Source: Hyposmocoma kahamanoa
Taxonomy: Eukaryota > Arthropoda > Insecta > Lepidoptera > Cosmopterigidae
Reading direction: 5' to 3'
Assembly: GCF_003589595.1 (NCBI RefSeq)
Contig: NW_020654810.1
Span: 23,926,149 to 23,990,148, forward strand
Length of the DNA stretch: 64,000 nucleotides
Shown here: piece by piece, positions 42,650 through 52,656 of the stretch
Layout: the number at the start of each line of letters is the position of its first letter
Numbering within the stretch: the stretch's first letter is position 1
Position numbers and translations under genes: made by a program
Notes under the pieces: model-generated
The model's database searches: none
Told to the model about the DNA's origin: nothing
The model's input: the letters and a program-made list of their open reading frames with translations, nothing else

Positions 42650-43450
42650 GTAGTAGATTTTTAGTAGCGCCATCTGTGAAAAATCAATGAAAGCTTTTCT
42701 TCATTCGGCAAGATACCTTTACAGCTACCAGCAGCTGACTAGGGATGTCGCTTTAATAATTGTAATTTTTAAGTTTATTGAATATCACTATGTTTGATCA
42801 CCATGATATTCAATCATTTTTGTGAAATTACTTTTTCGAAGAAAAAAGTCGTTAAAATCGAATAAAAAGATTTGAAACAAGCTCAGAAAAATCGTTAAGC
42901 TCGTCTCGTTCTCGAATAATTACAACAAACTATTGGAGTCATTTGACAAAGGTAATTGAATATCAATTCAATACAAATTTAATTATAATTAATAGCGACA
43001 TCTCTAGCCAGAACTGGTAGCTGTAATATCACCTATCTGGGTGACGAAATACTTTCATAGATATCTTATAGATGGCGCTATGGTTAAAAAGTCGTTAAAA
43101 ACCAAACACAAAGATCAGATAAAGAAGCACATAGAAAAATTAATCAGTTAGTTGGCATAGCGACTGGCACGGTTTGCTAGAAGACGTGGGTTCGAATCCG
43201 ACCAGATCGAAGGACTTTTTTCCAAGTGTTCGATCTTTGTATTAATAATTATTACTGCTATAGTTTGTTATAATTATTGTGCGTCTTCAGCGTATCATGA
43301 TGGTCAAAGTATGCTGCAAGCGCTGGTTCGATTCCAGCCGGATCGAAAGAATTTTTCTTAGTGTATGATCTTTGTACAAGATGTTGTTTAAGGTGATAAT
43401 AGTACAACAAACTCTCAATTTTAAGCAGCGATATATCATAGTGGTCAAAT
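42650..43450. mobile_element. SINE-C cluster: inverted pair plus tandem part
   Basis: 42650-42840 is minus (the 'gatggcgcta', 'tggtagctgtaaagg' and 'gacatccctag' blocks in inverse). 42920-43255 is plus ('aaactattggagtcatttga', 'agcgacatctctagccagaa', 'agatggcgctatggttaaaa', a head with TTAGTTGG and GGGTTCGAATCC). 43256-43450 adds a second plus B-box side (TGGTTCGATTCC) and body. Confidence 0.75.
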
Positions 43451-44333
43451 ATAGTGACATTCAATGAACTTAAAAATTACAAATAAGACATTGATTACTT
43501 TTTGGTATTTAACCGGGTCCTGGAATGGATATATAATAAAAAAATACCTCTGAAAACTACGCTTTATTTAAAACAAATTAAAAACCTCATTCTGTCGATT
43601 CCTCGAGAATACAATTTCTAAACCCAGGAACGGGTAAACTGACGCTTAGTACAAACATTATTCAAAGCATACATCATGCTTATTACGCGCGCGTGGAACT
43701 CCATAAATTCTTTTACCCGTATCTAAAGATACGTGCGCTTGTTAAAGAGAGACAGAAACATGTTCCCTCTCTGTCTTGTGTACTTTGCTGCTTAGTTTTA
43801 CAACGAACACGATTTTACAATGTTGATTTTCAAAAGCTTCTAACTAATGTTTGTTTAAGAGCTTTTAGCAAATATTGGCGGATTTTATAAAGCGATATTT
43901 TAAAACCATGCAAAAACTGAACAGATTTATTTCAGGTTAGTATTCAACACATAACTGGTCGAATATGCATGAACGTGTTGAAACCTCGTTGAGTTTAAAC
44001 TAACCAACTAACCGTGCAATTTAAACTCAAATTACATGACGCTCTAGTTCAAAACAATTTGGAGTTATATTTGTTACTATCTAACATTGGCCCGATATTT
44101 GTCACAATACGACCCAAATCGGTGTCATGCTGGTGTCACGTGACACGCATCTTAACTAGTAGCTTAGTGCAGTGAAACTTGCCCAACTTAGGTTTAAGTC
44201 CATTAATGCAGTTGACCAATCTGTATCCAAGTTTGAACGTTTGGCATTACGTGGATTTGTGTAGTTGGTTACGCTTCATCGTAAACTTATTATAAGTCCC
44301 ATTACTAAGCACGGGTTTCCTGTTTGGTCCAAG
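43451..44333. other. No recognisable gene
   Basis: Open frames of up to 65 codons without motifs. A short inverted pair of 'agagaga'/'tctctct' type near 43745-43775 is the only structure noticed. Confidence 0.4.
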
Positions 44334-44457
44334 GTTTTAATAGTGCCCCTTACATTTTTGTCATTTAAAGCTGTGAGTGATATTGCAACAGTTGAGGACA
44401 GGAGTGTCGCTTATCACCAGGCGCACGACTTGTTCGTACCGTTACTAGGTATTATAA
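44334..44457 (+). mobile_element. SINE-A, 3' half
   Basis: 'aatagtgccccttacatttt', 'gtcgcttatcaccaggcgca' and 'gacttgttcgtaccgttact' in order; 5' half absent. Confidence 0.82.
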
Positions 44458-44461
44458 TAAT

Positions 44462-44573
44462 AATCTCAGTACAGAGTACTAAAAAAACCGACCTCAAAAG
44501 TTCGTAAGTGTCATCTATATACAAAAACACAAACAGTCGAAATGGGAACCTCCTCTTTTATTAAAGATGGTTA
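44462..44573 (-). mobile_element. Rep-F, internally deleted
   Basis: Both ends are present ('taatctcagtacagagtact' and 'gggaacctcctctttta'), but about 340 bp of interior is missing. It sits directly between a SINE-A and a SINE-B. Confidence 0.8.
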
Positions 44574-44575
44574 AT

Positions 44576-44794
44576 ATAATAATAATAATAACGCACACAC
44601 TCAACATAGCCCCGCACTAGGGAAACCCTGTGTCGCGGGTGCCATGGACACACACATAGATAACCACAAATTACACCCAAACTCGCGAGAGAAATAAATG
44701 TAGGTCATACAAATATTTCGCCCGGCCCGGGAATCGAACCTGGGACCTCTGCGTGGCAGTCCGGCATGGTAACCGTTCGGCCACGGAGGCAGTT
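44576..44794 (-). mobile_element. SINE-B, complete and well conserved
   Basis: Minus strand: 'ctgcctccgtggccgaacgg', B-box AGGTTCGATTCCCG, body, 'ccatggcacccgcgacacag' and (TTA)n. Near-identical to the copy at 63785-63992. Confidence 0.92.
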
Positions 44795-45235
44795 AAATAA
44801 TAGGCTGTGAATGTGATCGCTTCTTGCATAAAAACAATGATCTCGTTTTTTTCAATATTAAGTGACAGTCCATAACAATTGCGTTGCATCTGCACCTGTT
44901 ACCCTAAGACATAAGTTGATTACAGGCACATGGGAAAAAAAATACGTAAGTGTATGCTACTGCAGGGTTTGAACCAATGACATCTAATTTGAAAAGCAAC
45001 TATTCTTACATTAGACAATTACTGCTCTTTGTGCCTTCTACATCATACTTATCCAGTTTGAATTTTAATTCAAGATTCTTTCCTATATCAAAACGGCTAT
45101 GTTCAAAGTTGACTAATATAGCTGTGTGAATTATATACAAATAATTTATTTAGAAGGATTTTTAAAAGCAAAAGGCCAGGATTTTTCAAGATCCACTCTA
45201 CCTTGCCTATTCTGATAATATAATTGCTTTTTTAT

Positions 45236-45440
45236 CTCTCATTTGTAAGGCAGATTTTTTGCAGGCAGGCTCTTTGTAAATACAAATTCCAAATATTAAT
45301 TAACAACATTTATTCCAACCATCGCGTTTACTAGTCCAAGTATGTAAAAGCCATATAATAATGACCTATATTATAACATTTTTGTTTCACTATAGTTTTA
45401 AACCTCATTAAGAAATGAATTTGTGACTTTGGGAAGACGA
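45236..45440 (-). repeat. LINE 3' end fragment
   Basis: Minus strand contains 'tatagtgaaacaaaaatgtt' and 'tacttggactagtaaacgcg' with the 3' UTR 'tgccttacaaatgagagat', matching the LINE copy at 37983-38410. Coding sense is lost. Confidence 0.65.
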
Positions 45441-45774
45441 GTGTGTCAGATTATAATGCAAATTGTTTCCATCTGAGCTTATTAAGCTCAATTATTGTTG
45501 CAACAAACACAATGAATGCAATTTTAAGTTATTATAAATATTTCTCAAACATGCTCGGAAATGTGTCGGAGAATCCACAAATAAGTAAAAAAAAATACAT
45601 TACTGTCTGCTGCTCCAAACATTTCAATGTACCTACTAACAAAGAGCTATGTGAACAGATTAAAGAAAAACTTTACTGGCATTAAGAAAGAAAGAAAGAA
45701 AACTGTTTTTACACAAGTGCAGACATGCATATAAACAAAACAACAGAGGAACAATAATAAAAATACTAACAATA
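45441..45774. other. No recognisable gene
   Basis: An 80-codon plus-strand open frame (45443-45685) has no recognisable motif and is AT-driven. Confidence 0.35.
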
Positions 45775-45975
45775 ATAATAACGCAGAAGGCGGACCTGCT
45801 CGATACGGCACGTTTTATTCGCCGGTTCTTGAACCTGAATCCCCCGCCAATGGCATAGTCGGCCGGGGTCAGCGGCCGACTGTGCTATTGCCGGGGAACA
45901 ACGCCTCTTTCATTTAAAAATTCAAAATTAATCTTTTTGGTCTAGGGAGAGGCGAGAGTCTAAAATAGATATAAT
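45775..45975. repeat. GC-rich dispersed repeat bounded by (AAT)n
   Basis: A GC-rich core holds a stem AGTCGGCCG/CGGCCGACT at 45857-45885. The outer part 'ggagaggcgagagtctaaaa' recurs at 9509-9528. AAT repeats stand at both ends. Possibly a SINE, but no pol III boxes are convincing. Confidence 0.5.
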
Positions 45976-46490
45976 AATAATAATAAATTAAAACAATTGA
46001 TTATTTATTCAGTATCTAATTCACCGTCACGCGTGTCGCGCCTGGGACAACTTACAATCGGGACTTGCTCAGCTTTAGTCACAAACGGCTTTTTTAAACA
46101 GTTTCGTGGCGCTGATTTTCAGCAAGCCTAAGATTAGTGTTTGTTACTACGAGAATAAAAAAGACCTATGGTATTAGGTATTTTTTTGTGTTTAATTATG
46201 TTGCAAGAATATATCTGCTTTACGACCTTCAAAAAATGGCAGTAAAATAAACGAGAGTACTTTAAAAGTTCTTTTTTGTTTTTCTACAATTATAACTCGG
46301 CGGGAATGGGCATTGTCTGACTCGTAAATATTATACTCGTCCGGCAATCCCTTATTTCCCGGCTTCTGCAACAATGCACTATAGTTTAATCACGTTGTGA
46401 ATGATTTAAGAATTTGACAAATAAAATCTACATAGGGCTAAAATCTCTTCAGATTCTAGTTTTTTCGCAATTTTTGTTTTGACAATATCA
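45976..46490. other. No recognisable feature
   Basis: No family match or convincing ORF. Confidence 0.35.
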
Positions 46491-46630
46491 TGTGACGGGA
46501 CGAACAAGTCGTGCGCCTGATGGTAAGTTACACGCCTGTCCATAACAGTTGCAGTGCCACTCAGAACTTTAAATCGCAAAGATCTGAAGGGCACTGCCAC
46601 TGTGCCCGTCACCCTGAGACGTATGTAGTA
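46491..46630 (-). mobile_element. SINE-A, 3' half
   Basis: 'gacgggacgaacaagtcgtg', 'acacgcctgtccataacagt' and 'cactgtgcccgtcaccctga' are well conserved. 5' half absent. Confidence 0.88.
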
Positions 46631-46879
46631 ATACCAAGTAACAAAGTACAAGGAGAAAACTAATAAAATCGACTGAACCGTCTTAGATGGCACAGAAACC
46701 GTCTTCAATTGTTTGTGATTGGTGAACGTTAGATCGAATTGTGCCCACTGCCAAATTGAAATGCGTTTCAAACTTAGTCTAACATTTATATGAACAATCT
46801 GCTCATAGCTTGTTTATCTTCGAATAGATTATCGATTACGTTTAAATTTATGTCAATAATTACTTTGATGATTGAATTA

Positions 46880-47081
46880 TGTTAGACAACATCACGTACG
46901 TTGCCTGATCTCAAAGTAAGTGACTAAAGCACTTGTGTTACGGAAATCGGAGACAACGACGGTGCCACAAACACCCAGACCTGAGACAATAGAGAAATTT
47001 TTTTCTGCGTTGACTCAGCCGGGGATTGAATCTCAAGGCAAGTGCAAGGTGTCGCCCAAACGTGTGTAAGCTACGACGCTC
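46880..47081 (-). mobile_element. tRNA-like SINE of a further family
   Basis: Minus strand: 'gagcgtcgtagcttacacac', a B-box-like AGATTCAATCCCCGGC, 'ggtctgggtgtttgtggcac', 'cacaagtgctttagtcact' and 'gatcaggcaacgtacgtgat'. It starts directly against the (TTA)n tail of the adjacent LINE. Confidence 0.6.
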
Positions 47082-47128
<47 letters not shown>

Positions 47129-47138
47129 NNNNNNNNNN

Positions 47139-47185
<47 letters not shown>
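47082..47185. repeat. (AAT)n microsatellite with a 10-N gap
   Basis: Uninterrupted AAT repeats except for ten N at 47129-47138. It is the short-repeat tail of the minus-strand LINE to its right. The true length is unknown, and the tyrosine/isoleucine-rich open frame across it is an artefact. Confidence 0.9.
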
Positions 47186-47186
<1 letters not shown>

Positions 47187-47773
47187 GTTTATTGCAAAAC
47201 ATGTTGTTACATAATAGTTCTTATAGTAGTTTACAGTATCAAACATGTACCCTGTAAGGGCGTAGCAATGTCAATTTTATAAATACACATTTTGATTACC
47301 ATTAATTAAAATATCATTATAATGATACTTAAATCTAAACAAATATTTTCTGAAAAGTCAATGAATTAATTGGAAAATGAATGTCAAATTGAAGTCTAAA
47401 GTATTTCAAAAAAATTAATCGTCAAATTATTCTAGAATTATATAATAATAGTCATAACATTAATTACATAATTATGTCATATTTTTTATAAATATAGTTA
47501 ACTTATCAAAATTCCTTTTTTATGACGTTATGAACAATTTTCCTTGTCATTAAAAAAATCTTGCAATGAATAGTAGCATTTTTGAGACAGATGTTTACTA
47601 AGTTGATTTTGAAACATTTTTACGCTATTTATCAGTTTTAAAAAGTGAGGTAGTGCGTTATAAATTTTAATTGACATCGAATATGGCCCCAAGTTGACCA
47701 TTTGTAATTTTGAAACTGTTGGTGCTAGTCTGCATTTGGGTCTTAATTTTACTGAACGACAATGTATGTCATG
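47186..47773 (-). mobile_element. Non-LTR retrotransposon 3' end with (TTA)n tail
   Basis: Minus strand: RT C-terminal coding sequence, about 340 bp of AT-rich 3' UTR, 'caacatgttttgcaataaac' and the (TTA)n tail. 5'-truncated. Confidence 0.72.
47528..47773 (-). pseudogene. LINE RT C-terminal fragment, open
   Basis: About 81 codons without a stop: KLRPKCRLAPTVSKLQM, MSIKIYNALPHFLK, VKMFQNQLSKHLSQKCYYSL and QDFFNDKENCS, then TAA. The IYNALP and FK/CYYS.QDF.N layout is the standard C-terminal end of Jockey/CR1-like ORF2 (the intact ORF2 here ends IFNALPYDIK ... NNFYSIKDFF). Upstream coding sequence is missing or frameshifted. Confidence 0.75.
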
Positions 47774-48289
47774 TCAATGATATTTTCTACTTTTATTTTT
47801 TTATTTCTTTCACATACACGTATTGCTCGCTCCTACAAGTAATGGCGTATTGCCTCGCCTACGGCACCAGCACGTGCTTTCAGGTGGACGACTGAACACT
47901 GATAGACTTCTTTCACATACATGCGATCTACGTGCTCGAGACAAATCATAGACAATTCTAATACGCTACAATGCATACAGATGTGTACTTACGCTTTTGA
48001 ATTTGGGGTAGACAGAGACGATAGACCACCATTTTAAAAATCCTGGTATAACTTCTTCCTTCACTTACCAACATCAATCTTTCTTCTTTCGAGACCGTCC
48101 CTTTATTTTTTTTCTGAATTAACATGTTTGGTACATTATGCATTTGAAGCCGTGTTAACATTTTTTACCAGCAGTTTGTGATCCAGTATTTCATGTGAGG
48201 AAAAACGACTGATGGAAGTGGAGGAACCGAACGAGGTTTGCCAGGAGCGTAGCAGATGAAGGTCCATGATATGTATGTTCTTTTAACTA
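47774..48289. other. No recognisable gene
   Basis: Contains a short stretch at 48205-48265 ('tggaagtggaggaaccgaac', 'gaggtttgccaggagcgtag') that resembles the LINE fragment near 32175-32215. No gene. Confidence 0.4.
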
Positions 48290-48555
48290 ATAAATTTCTG
48301 AGTGACGAAATGAAATTTCTCAGAGTCGTCGTTAAAAACCAAGAAGAAAGATCTGCAAAAAGCATGTGGAAATATTCGTAAGGTTGGCTAGTTAGTTCCG
48401 TGGCTTTATTGGCAGAGCATCTGGCGTGAATTGCCTGAGGGTTCTGGTTCGAATCCAGCCGGATCGAAGGAATTTTTTGTAAGTGTTCACTTTGTATTAA
48501 TAATTATAACAAACTAGTGGAGTAATTTCACAAAAAATATATATTGAATATCATT
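48290..48555 (+). mobile_element. SINE-C
   Basis: 'gtcgttaaaaaccaagaaga', head with TGGCTTTATTGG and TGGTTCGAATCC, then 'gccggatcgaaggaattttt', 'aactagtggagtaatttcac' and 'ttgaatatcattaa'. Confidence 0.82.
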
Positions 48556-48645
48556 AAAATACTTGTAATTAGTATGAAAGTTGGGGTGATTTTCAATAAT
48601 ATTAGACGTAACTAGTTGACAAATTTACCATCTCAGTCAGTGATG

Positions 48646-48752
48646 AGACCTGCAAAGAACCCGGATTGGTCCCATGGTCACGAGTAACAGGATACGTCAT
48701 TTTGGAAAAGCAAATATGTGCGATTTTAGAGAAAATATTGTTTCATTTCCAT
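48646..48752 (+). repeat. Rep-D fragment
   Basis: 'tgcaaagaacccgg', 'ggtcccatggtcacgagtaa' in place of the usual order, and 'gaaaatattgtttcatttcc' at the end. The inner order is disturbed. Confidence 0.5.
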
Positions 48753-49287
48753 TTTTTTCATTTCCAGTTTCAAGGCCATTAAGTTTCTAGATTGCGATTA
48801 ATATCGACTTTTCACAGATAAAGAGAAATATTTCTATATTGTGGTCCGTCATTCAAAACATTTTAAGTACACGACAGCATTCTCGTATAACGAGAAAGCG
48901 AAAAGGGAAAAGCAGCAAAAAGGTCGAAGGAGCAAAAATATAAAATATCTCGATGGAATTAAAAATGGGCGCCGACAAATACGTCTCGCGCTTGGAACTG
49001 ACATTAATCACGAAGTTATATATTATAAAAGCTATGTAAAAAGCTACACGTATAAGAGCCAAGATTCGCACTTTCAATGGCAAAGTGCTTTTGCTTCAAG
49101 TGTTTTTGCTGTGGGTGACATTAAACATTTTTCGTATTCGAATAGATTTACGTGTTTTTTTGTGAAACGAAAGCGGTTGTGAATAAGTAGGTACTGCACA
49201 GAAATAATGACGCACAGTAAAAAAACGAGCACAAACAAGTAGCTCAATAACGAATATACTAATTAAGGTTTTATTTTTATAATTTTA
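48753..49287. other. No recognisable gene
   Basis: A 113-codon plus-strand open frame (48841-49182) is lysine/arginine/serine-rich near its start and resembles nothing I know. No SINE or LINE match was noticed. Confidence 0.35.
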
Positions 49288-49449
49288 GATCCCCAATCCA
49301 ACTCCAAATTCTTTCACCATTCTTTTACCGTAAGTGCAGCTCGTATGTGGAATAAACTACCTGCTAACATTCGTGACAGTCCATCGGTGGCATCTTTCAA
49401 ACACAAATTAAAAGAGCGCTTCCTGTCGAACGCGTTAGATAGTTTATAG
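49288..49449 (+). pseudogene. LINE RT C-terminal fragment, open
   Basis: Fifty-three codons: DPQSNSKFFHHSFTVSAARM, WNKLPANIRDSPSVASFKHK and LKERFLSNALDSL, then TAG. The 'RMWN.LP..IR...S..SFK..LK' pattern is the C-terminal end of insect non-LTR reverse transcriptases. Catalytic domains are missing. The TTTTATTTTTATAATTTTAG just before it looks like a splice acceptor but is more simply the truncation junction. Confidence 0.75.
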
Positions 49450-49740
49450 GTAACATATTTGTAAACAAATGATCTGTTATTATAATATATATTCTGATTA
49501 TGTATGTATTTATGTATATAAAGTTCATATATGTGCATATGTCTGTCGTATGTATATTATTATCATTTATATTTTATTCACATTTAAATTTAAATTTTGT
49601 TGTACATTAATTAGTCCCGCTGACTTCATTTTTGCACCACGGCTAGGGTTGGCTGGAAGAGATCTCTTATTATATATATTACGCGTGTTTCATGTGTCTT
49701 TTCTTTGTACAATAAAGAATATTATCTGATTTTTAAAGAA
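49288..49740 (+). mobile_element. Non-LTR retrotransposon 3' end
   Basis: RT C-terminal coding sequence, then an AT-rich 3' UTR containing 'ggttggctggaagagatctc' and ending 'gtacaataaagaatat'. 5'-truncated. A related 3' UTR lies at 40790-41075. Confidence 0.72.
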
Positions 49741-50296
49741 TATAATAGAATACGTTTATTTGCCAGAAAACAGTAATTACATATGTTTTAAGTCAAATTA
49801 GGTAATTTGTATTCAACCTGCAAGCAGATGTACAAATATTAATAGGATTTAATGCCCTCAACGACATAATTCGTGGGCCTTAGCCACTGTTAACGTGCCC
49901 GCTATACTCGTGCCAAGCGGCATGTCGCGAACAGATGGCAAACGCCCTTGGAGTCTGGGCCGGGTACTGGTGTGTGACGCCACATGTGCTGACACACTTG
50001 CTCCATCCCATCTCCAGCACACCAGCTAGAGGGCTGACTCTGCAGCTGAGCTGGCGGAAAGAATAATAAGTAAAAAGTACCAGGATCTCGGCTCCGATTA
50101 CCCATTTACAGCCTTTGGAGTCGAAATTCTTGGCCCGTGGGGTCCCAGTGCCCTTCATTGCCTGCAAAATGCCTTCGATCCGGTTGGCCTTATTATAGAA
50201 ACGAATTATTTAAGAACAAGATATCTAACTTTGCACATAATTTTTATGTAGAGATATTTCTCTTTAAGTATTACAAAGAACCTGCTACATTTTTAT
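49741..50296. other. No recognisable gene
   Basis: A less AT-rich patch (49880-50160) carries a 95-codon minus-strand frame with no recognised similarity. No repeat partner in the window. Confidence 0.35.
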
Positions 50297-50545
50297 ACCA
50301 GGTCATCCGTCCATCTAGTAGGGGACCGTCCCAATGAATGCCTTCCGGTTCGTGATCTCCATTCGAGAACCTTTCTGCCCCAACGGCCGTCAGTTCTACG
50401 AGCTATGTGCCCTGCCCACTGCCACTTGAACTTGCTAATCCTTCGAGCTATGTCGGTGACTTTCGTTCTTCGATCACGTAGAGAAATGGCGAGCATTGCT
50501 TGCTCTGTAGCTCGTTGAGTTTTTTTATGAGGCCCATAGTAAGGG
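50297..50545 (-). pseudogene. RTE-type non-LTR RT C-terminal fragment
   Basis: Minus strand: QRATEQAMLAISLRDRRTK, VTDIARRISKFKWQWAGHIA and RRTDGRWGRKVLEWRSRTGR, then SPTRWTDDL before the truncation. This is the canonical RTE C-terminal block. The frame is open here but both ends are missing: everything upstream of QRATE, and the last part after RWTDD. The upstream part of the 126-codon open frame is unrelated. More conserved than the two other RTE copies. Confidence 0.82.
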
Positions 50546-50611
50546 ACACGTGATAAGTAAGTGAGTATAAAGCAATAAACAACTGAGTTATCGTATGAGA
50601 AGTAAAAAAAA

Positions 50612-51195
50612 TACTTTTTTTTTATTAAAAATAAGTGCGCAATTGACCTCCATCTCACATGATGGAAAGTCATGATGAGGTCGTTAATATAGCATACACA
50701 TCTAAATAATGCCTATTCAATCTCGCCTTGAAAAGGTCCAAGTTATAGCGTTCGAGGAATACATCCGCAGGCATTCCACTCTATAGCCGTTCGCCATATA
50801 TAAGCGAAACTGGGAATATCCACAATATAGGGGTGAAATCCCAGCCCACGTCTAGTCAGTTCTCCGATGATGGAAAGGGGAAGGCGGAATCAAATTATGC
50901 AATCCCGTCGCAAATTCTCCGTGATATACCCTGTAGAATATCGATAAGCAGGCAACTTTACGGCGATGTTCAAAGCTCGGCAGCTTCGCCTCTGCTAATT
51001 TCGAGTCACCTTGAAGCCTCTTAGCACTCTTGTCTATTGAATCCAAGGTGGCCAGTTGGTGTTTAGCAGAGCCATCCCATAAGGGACAGCAGTACTCCAT
51101 ACACGACCGGACTTGTGTTTGGTACAGCTGAAGCAACTGTCCCAGTGTGAAGTTGGGAAGGATGCCAAGCTTCCTGGCTGCCATTTTGGCCATGA
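50612..51195 (-). pseudogene. Non-LTR RT C-terminal pseudogene with A-rich tail
   Basis: Minus strand: MAKMAARKLGILPNFTLGQL, LYQTQVRSCMEYCCPLW, LPSFEHRRKVACLSIFYRVY and LHNLIPPSPFHHRRTD, a stop, then shifted frames carrying VDIPSFAYI and PADVFLERYNLDLFKARLNR, and an A-rich 3' end at 50612-50625. Same family as 38577-39104. A 5'-truncated, frameshifted copy. Confidence 0.8.
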
Positions 51196-51894
51196 TTCAA
51201 TGTATCTGCCGAAATTCAGATTCCTCTAATATGAAAAAGGTGTAAAACATGTTAAACCAATCTTCAAAGATAGCACTTCAGTGTTTTCGTCGTTAGGCGT
51301 GTAGTGCTTCTTGCTCCTTGCTGTTCTTGGGCTTCTGCGCTCTCTTTTATACATCAAAGATATTATACAGCACCTACATCTATTGTGTATTTGTAAATTT
51401 ACTAAAAGACTTTGGTGTATTGTCGGATGTATTTTTAAGGTTTTCTTTTGAAAATATCGTGTCAATGACCTTAGTACAGATGATACCCTAAAATACCAAA
51501 TCGTCTATTTGGTTCTGAGTACATCAGTGAAGGAAAGTGTTTAAGAAACTTAACTTTAACTTGTGAGCCGAAAATAAATTTTGGTAATGCCGTTTTGAGA
51601 AACTGTTTAAGCCAATTTGATCTTTGTTAATGATTATACAAGAATACAAATTTAAACCAAAATGCTGGAATTGGCTTACACTTCTGTCGAATGTGCAAGA
51701 GAGCTCTCAGAGCCAAAAGGTCGGTCATGGTGTCGGGTATCTCAGTGTACCATAAGACAACGGCTTCAATTTTTAAAGGTAATTTCGTTGTACATGGTAT
51801 ACCCGTTTATCTGAAGTAAAACAGTTTATCTAAGTGTTCTCTATAAGAGAACACACATTTTTGCGAAACGAATGTAGTGGCGCAGTGCGTAACT
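51196..51894. other. No recognisable gene
   Basis: AT-rich DNA with a 79-codon minus-strand frame lacking motifs. No repeat match noticed. Confidence 0.4.
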
Positions 51895-52085
51895 AGGAAC
51901 TACACTTCAACAACATCGGTAGCCCAACAGTTTGGACTATTGACGCTGTATGTGGAGGTTACAGGTTCGATGTCCGGTGAGACCAGAAAAAAATATTTTT
52001 TCTGATCTGGGCGAATTCTAAGACCAGGTACTTGGTATGGTTGTTTGACATATTTTTGTTAATACAGTTAATATAATACAATTCC
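51895..52085 (+). mobile_element. tRNA-like SINE, short-head family
   Basis: 'cggtagcccaacagtttgga', B-box-like AGGTTCGATGTCCGG, 'tgatctgggcgaattctaag' and 'aggtacttggtatggttgtt'. The last block recurs as 'aggcaattggtatgattgtc' in the next SINE, so the two share a 3' body. Confidence 0.6.
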
Positions 52086-52104
52086 AATCTTGAGATCATT
52101 CTTT

Positions 52105-52340
52105 GATGACCTCGGTGGCATAATGGTGTACATCGTGGGTGACGGATGCGGAGGTCCCGGGTTCTATTCCCGATAGGACCAATTTGGGAAATGAACTTTT
52201 CGAAATTGGTTCTATTCTGGGTGTTCTGGGACGTGTCCCAGAACTCCGTTGCTCTGGTACTCATAATAAAGGAAACTTCCCTAGTTTGAGATCAGGCAAT
52301 TGGTATGATTGTCAGGCACATATATTATTATTATGTTGCA
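52105..52340 (+). mobile_element. tRNA-derived SINE with TTA-rich tail
   Basis: A-box TGGCATAATGG and B-box-like GGGTTCTATTCCCG in tRNA-like spacing, 'gttctgggacgtgtcccaga', 'gatcaggcaattggtatgat' and a 'tattattattatg' end. The CR1 3' tail begins right after it. Confidence 0.72.
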
Positions 52341-52361
52341 TTCAGAATCAGAATCAGAATC
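52341..52361 (-). repeat. CR1 3'-terminal hexamer repeat
   Basis: Minus strand shows about three CTGATT units, the short tandem tail that replaces poly(A) in CR1/L2-type elements. It fixes the 3' end of the element. Confidence 0.85.
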
Positions 52362-52656
52362 GTTTATTGTTTGAACTGGTAAACAAGATGATACATGTAA
52401 TTTGGGTGCAACAGTTCATACCCATGTCGGGTGTACAATGTTTCATAACTAATTAGTCAGTAAGCTCAATTAAAATACTATAGAATTCAAAATGTCAATA
52501 GAATTTAAAATTGAATAATTAATTATATCACATAATTATCAATGTCAACTACTTAGAACGTACAGTCAATACAATAAAATTATCAATATGTACATTTTAT
52601 AAATTTTTTTTTTATAATATAAATAGCATAATGTAATTTTTTTTTTAAAACAGTTA

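Noticed and set aside
46938..47246. 102-codon frame with long runs of isoleucine and tyrosine
   Set aside because: The runs are the translated AAT microsatellite, and the frame crosses the N gap.
49268..49287. Splice-acceptor-like pyrimidine tract before an open frame
   Set aside because: The downstream frame is a LINE C-terminus, so a 5'-truncation junction explains it better than an exon start.
50546..50673. N-terminal part of the 126-codon minus-strand frame
   Set aside because: Only the RTE part is coding-like. The upstream part crosses the A-rich tail and 3' UTR of a different LINE.
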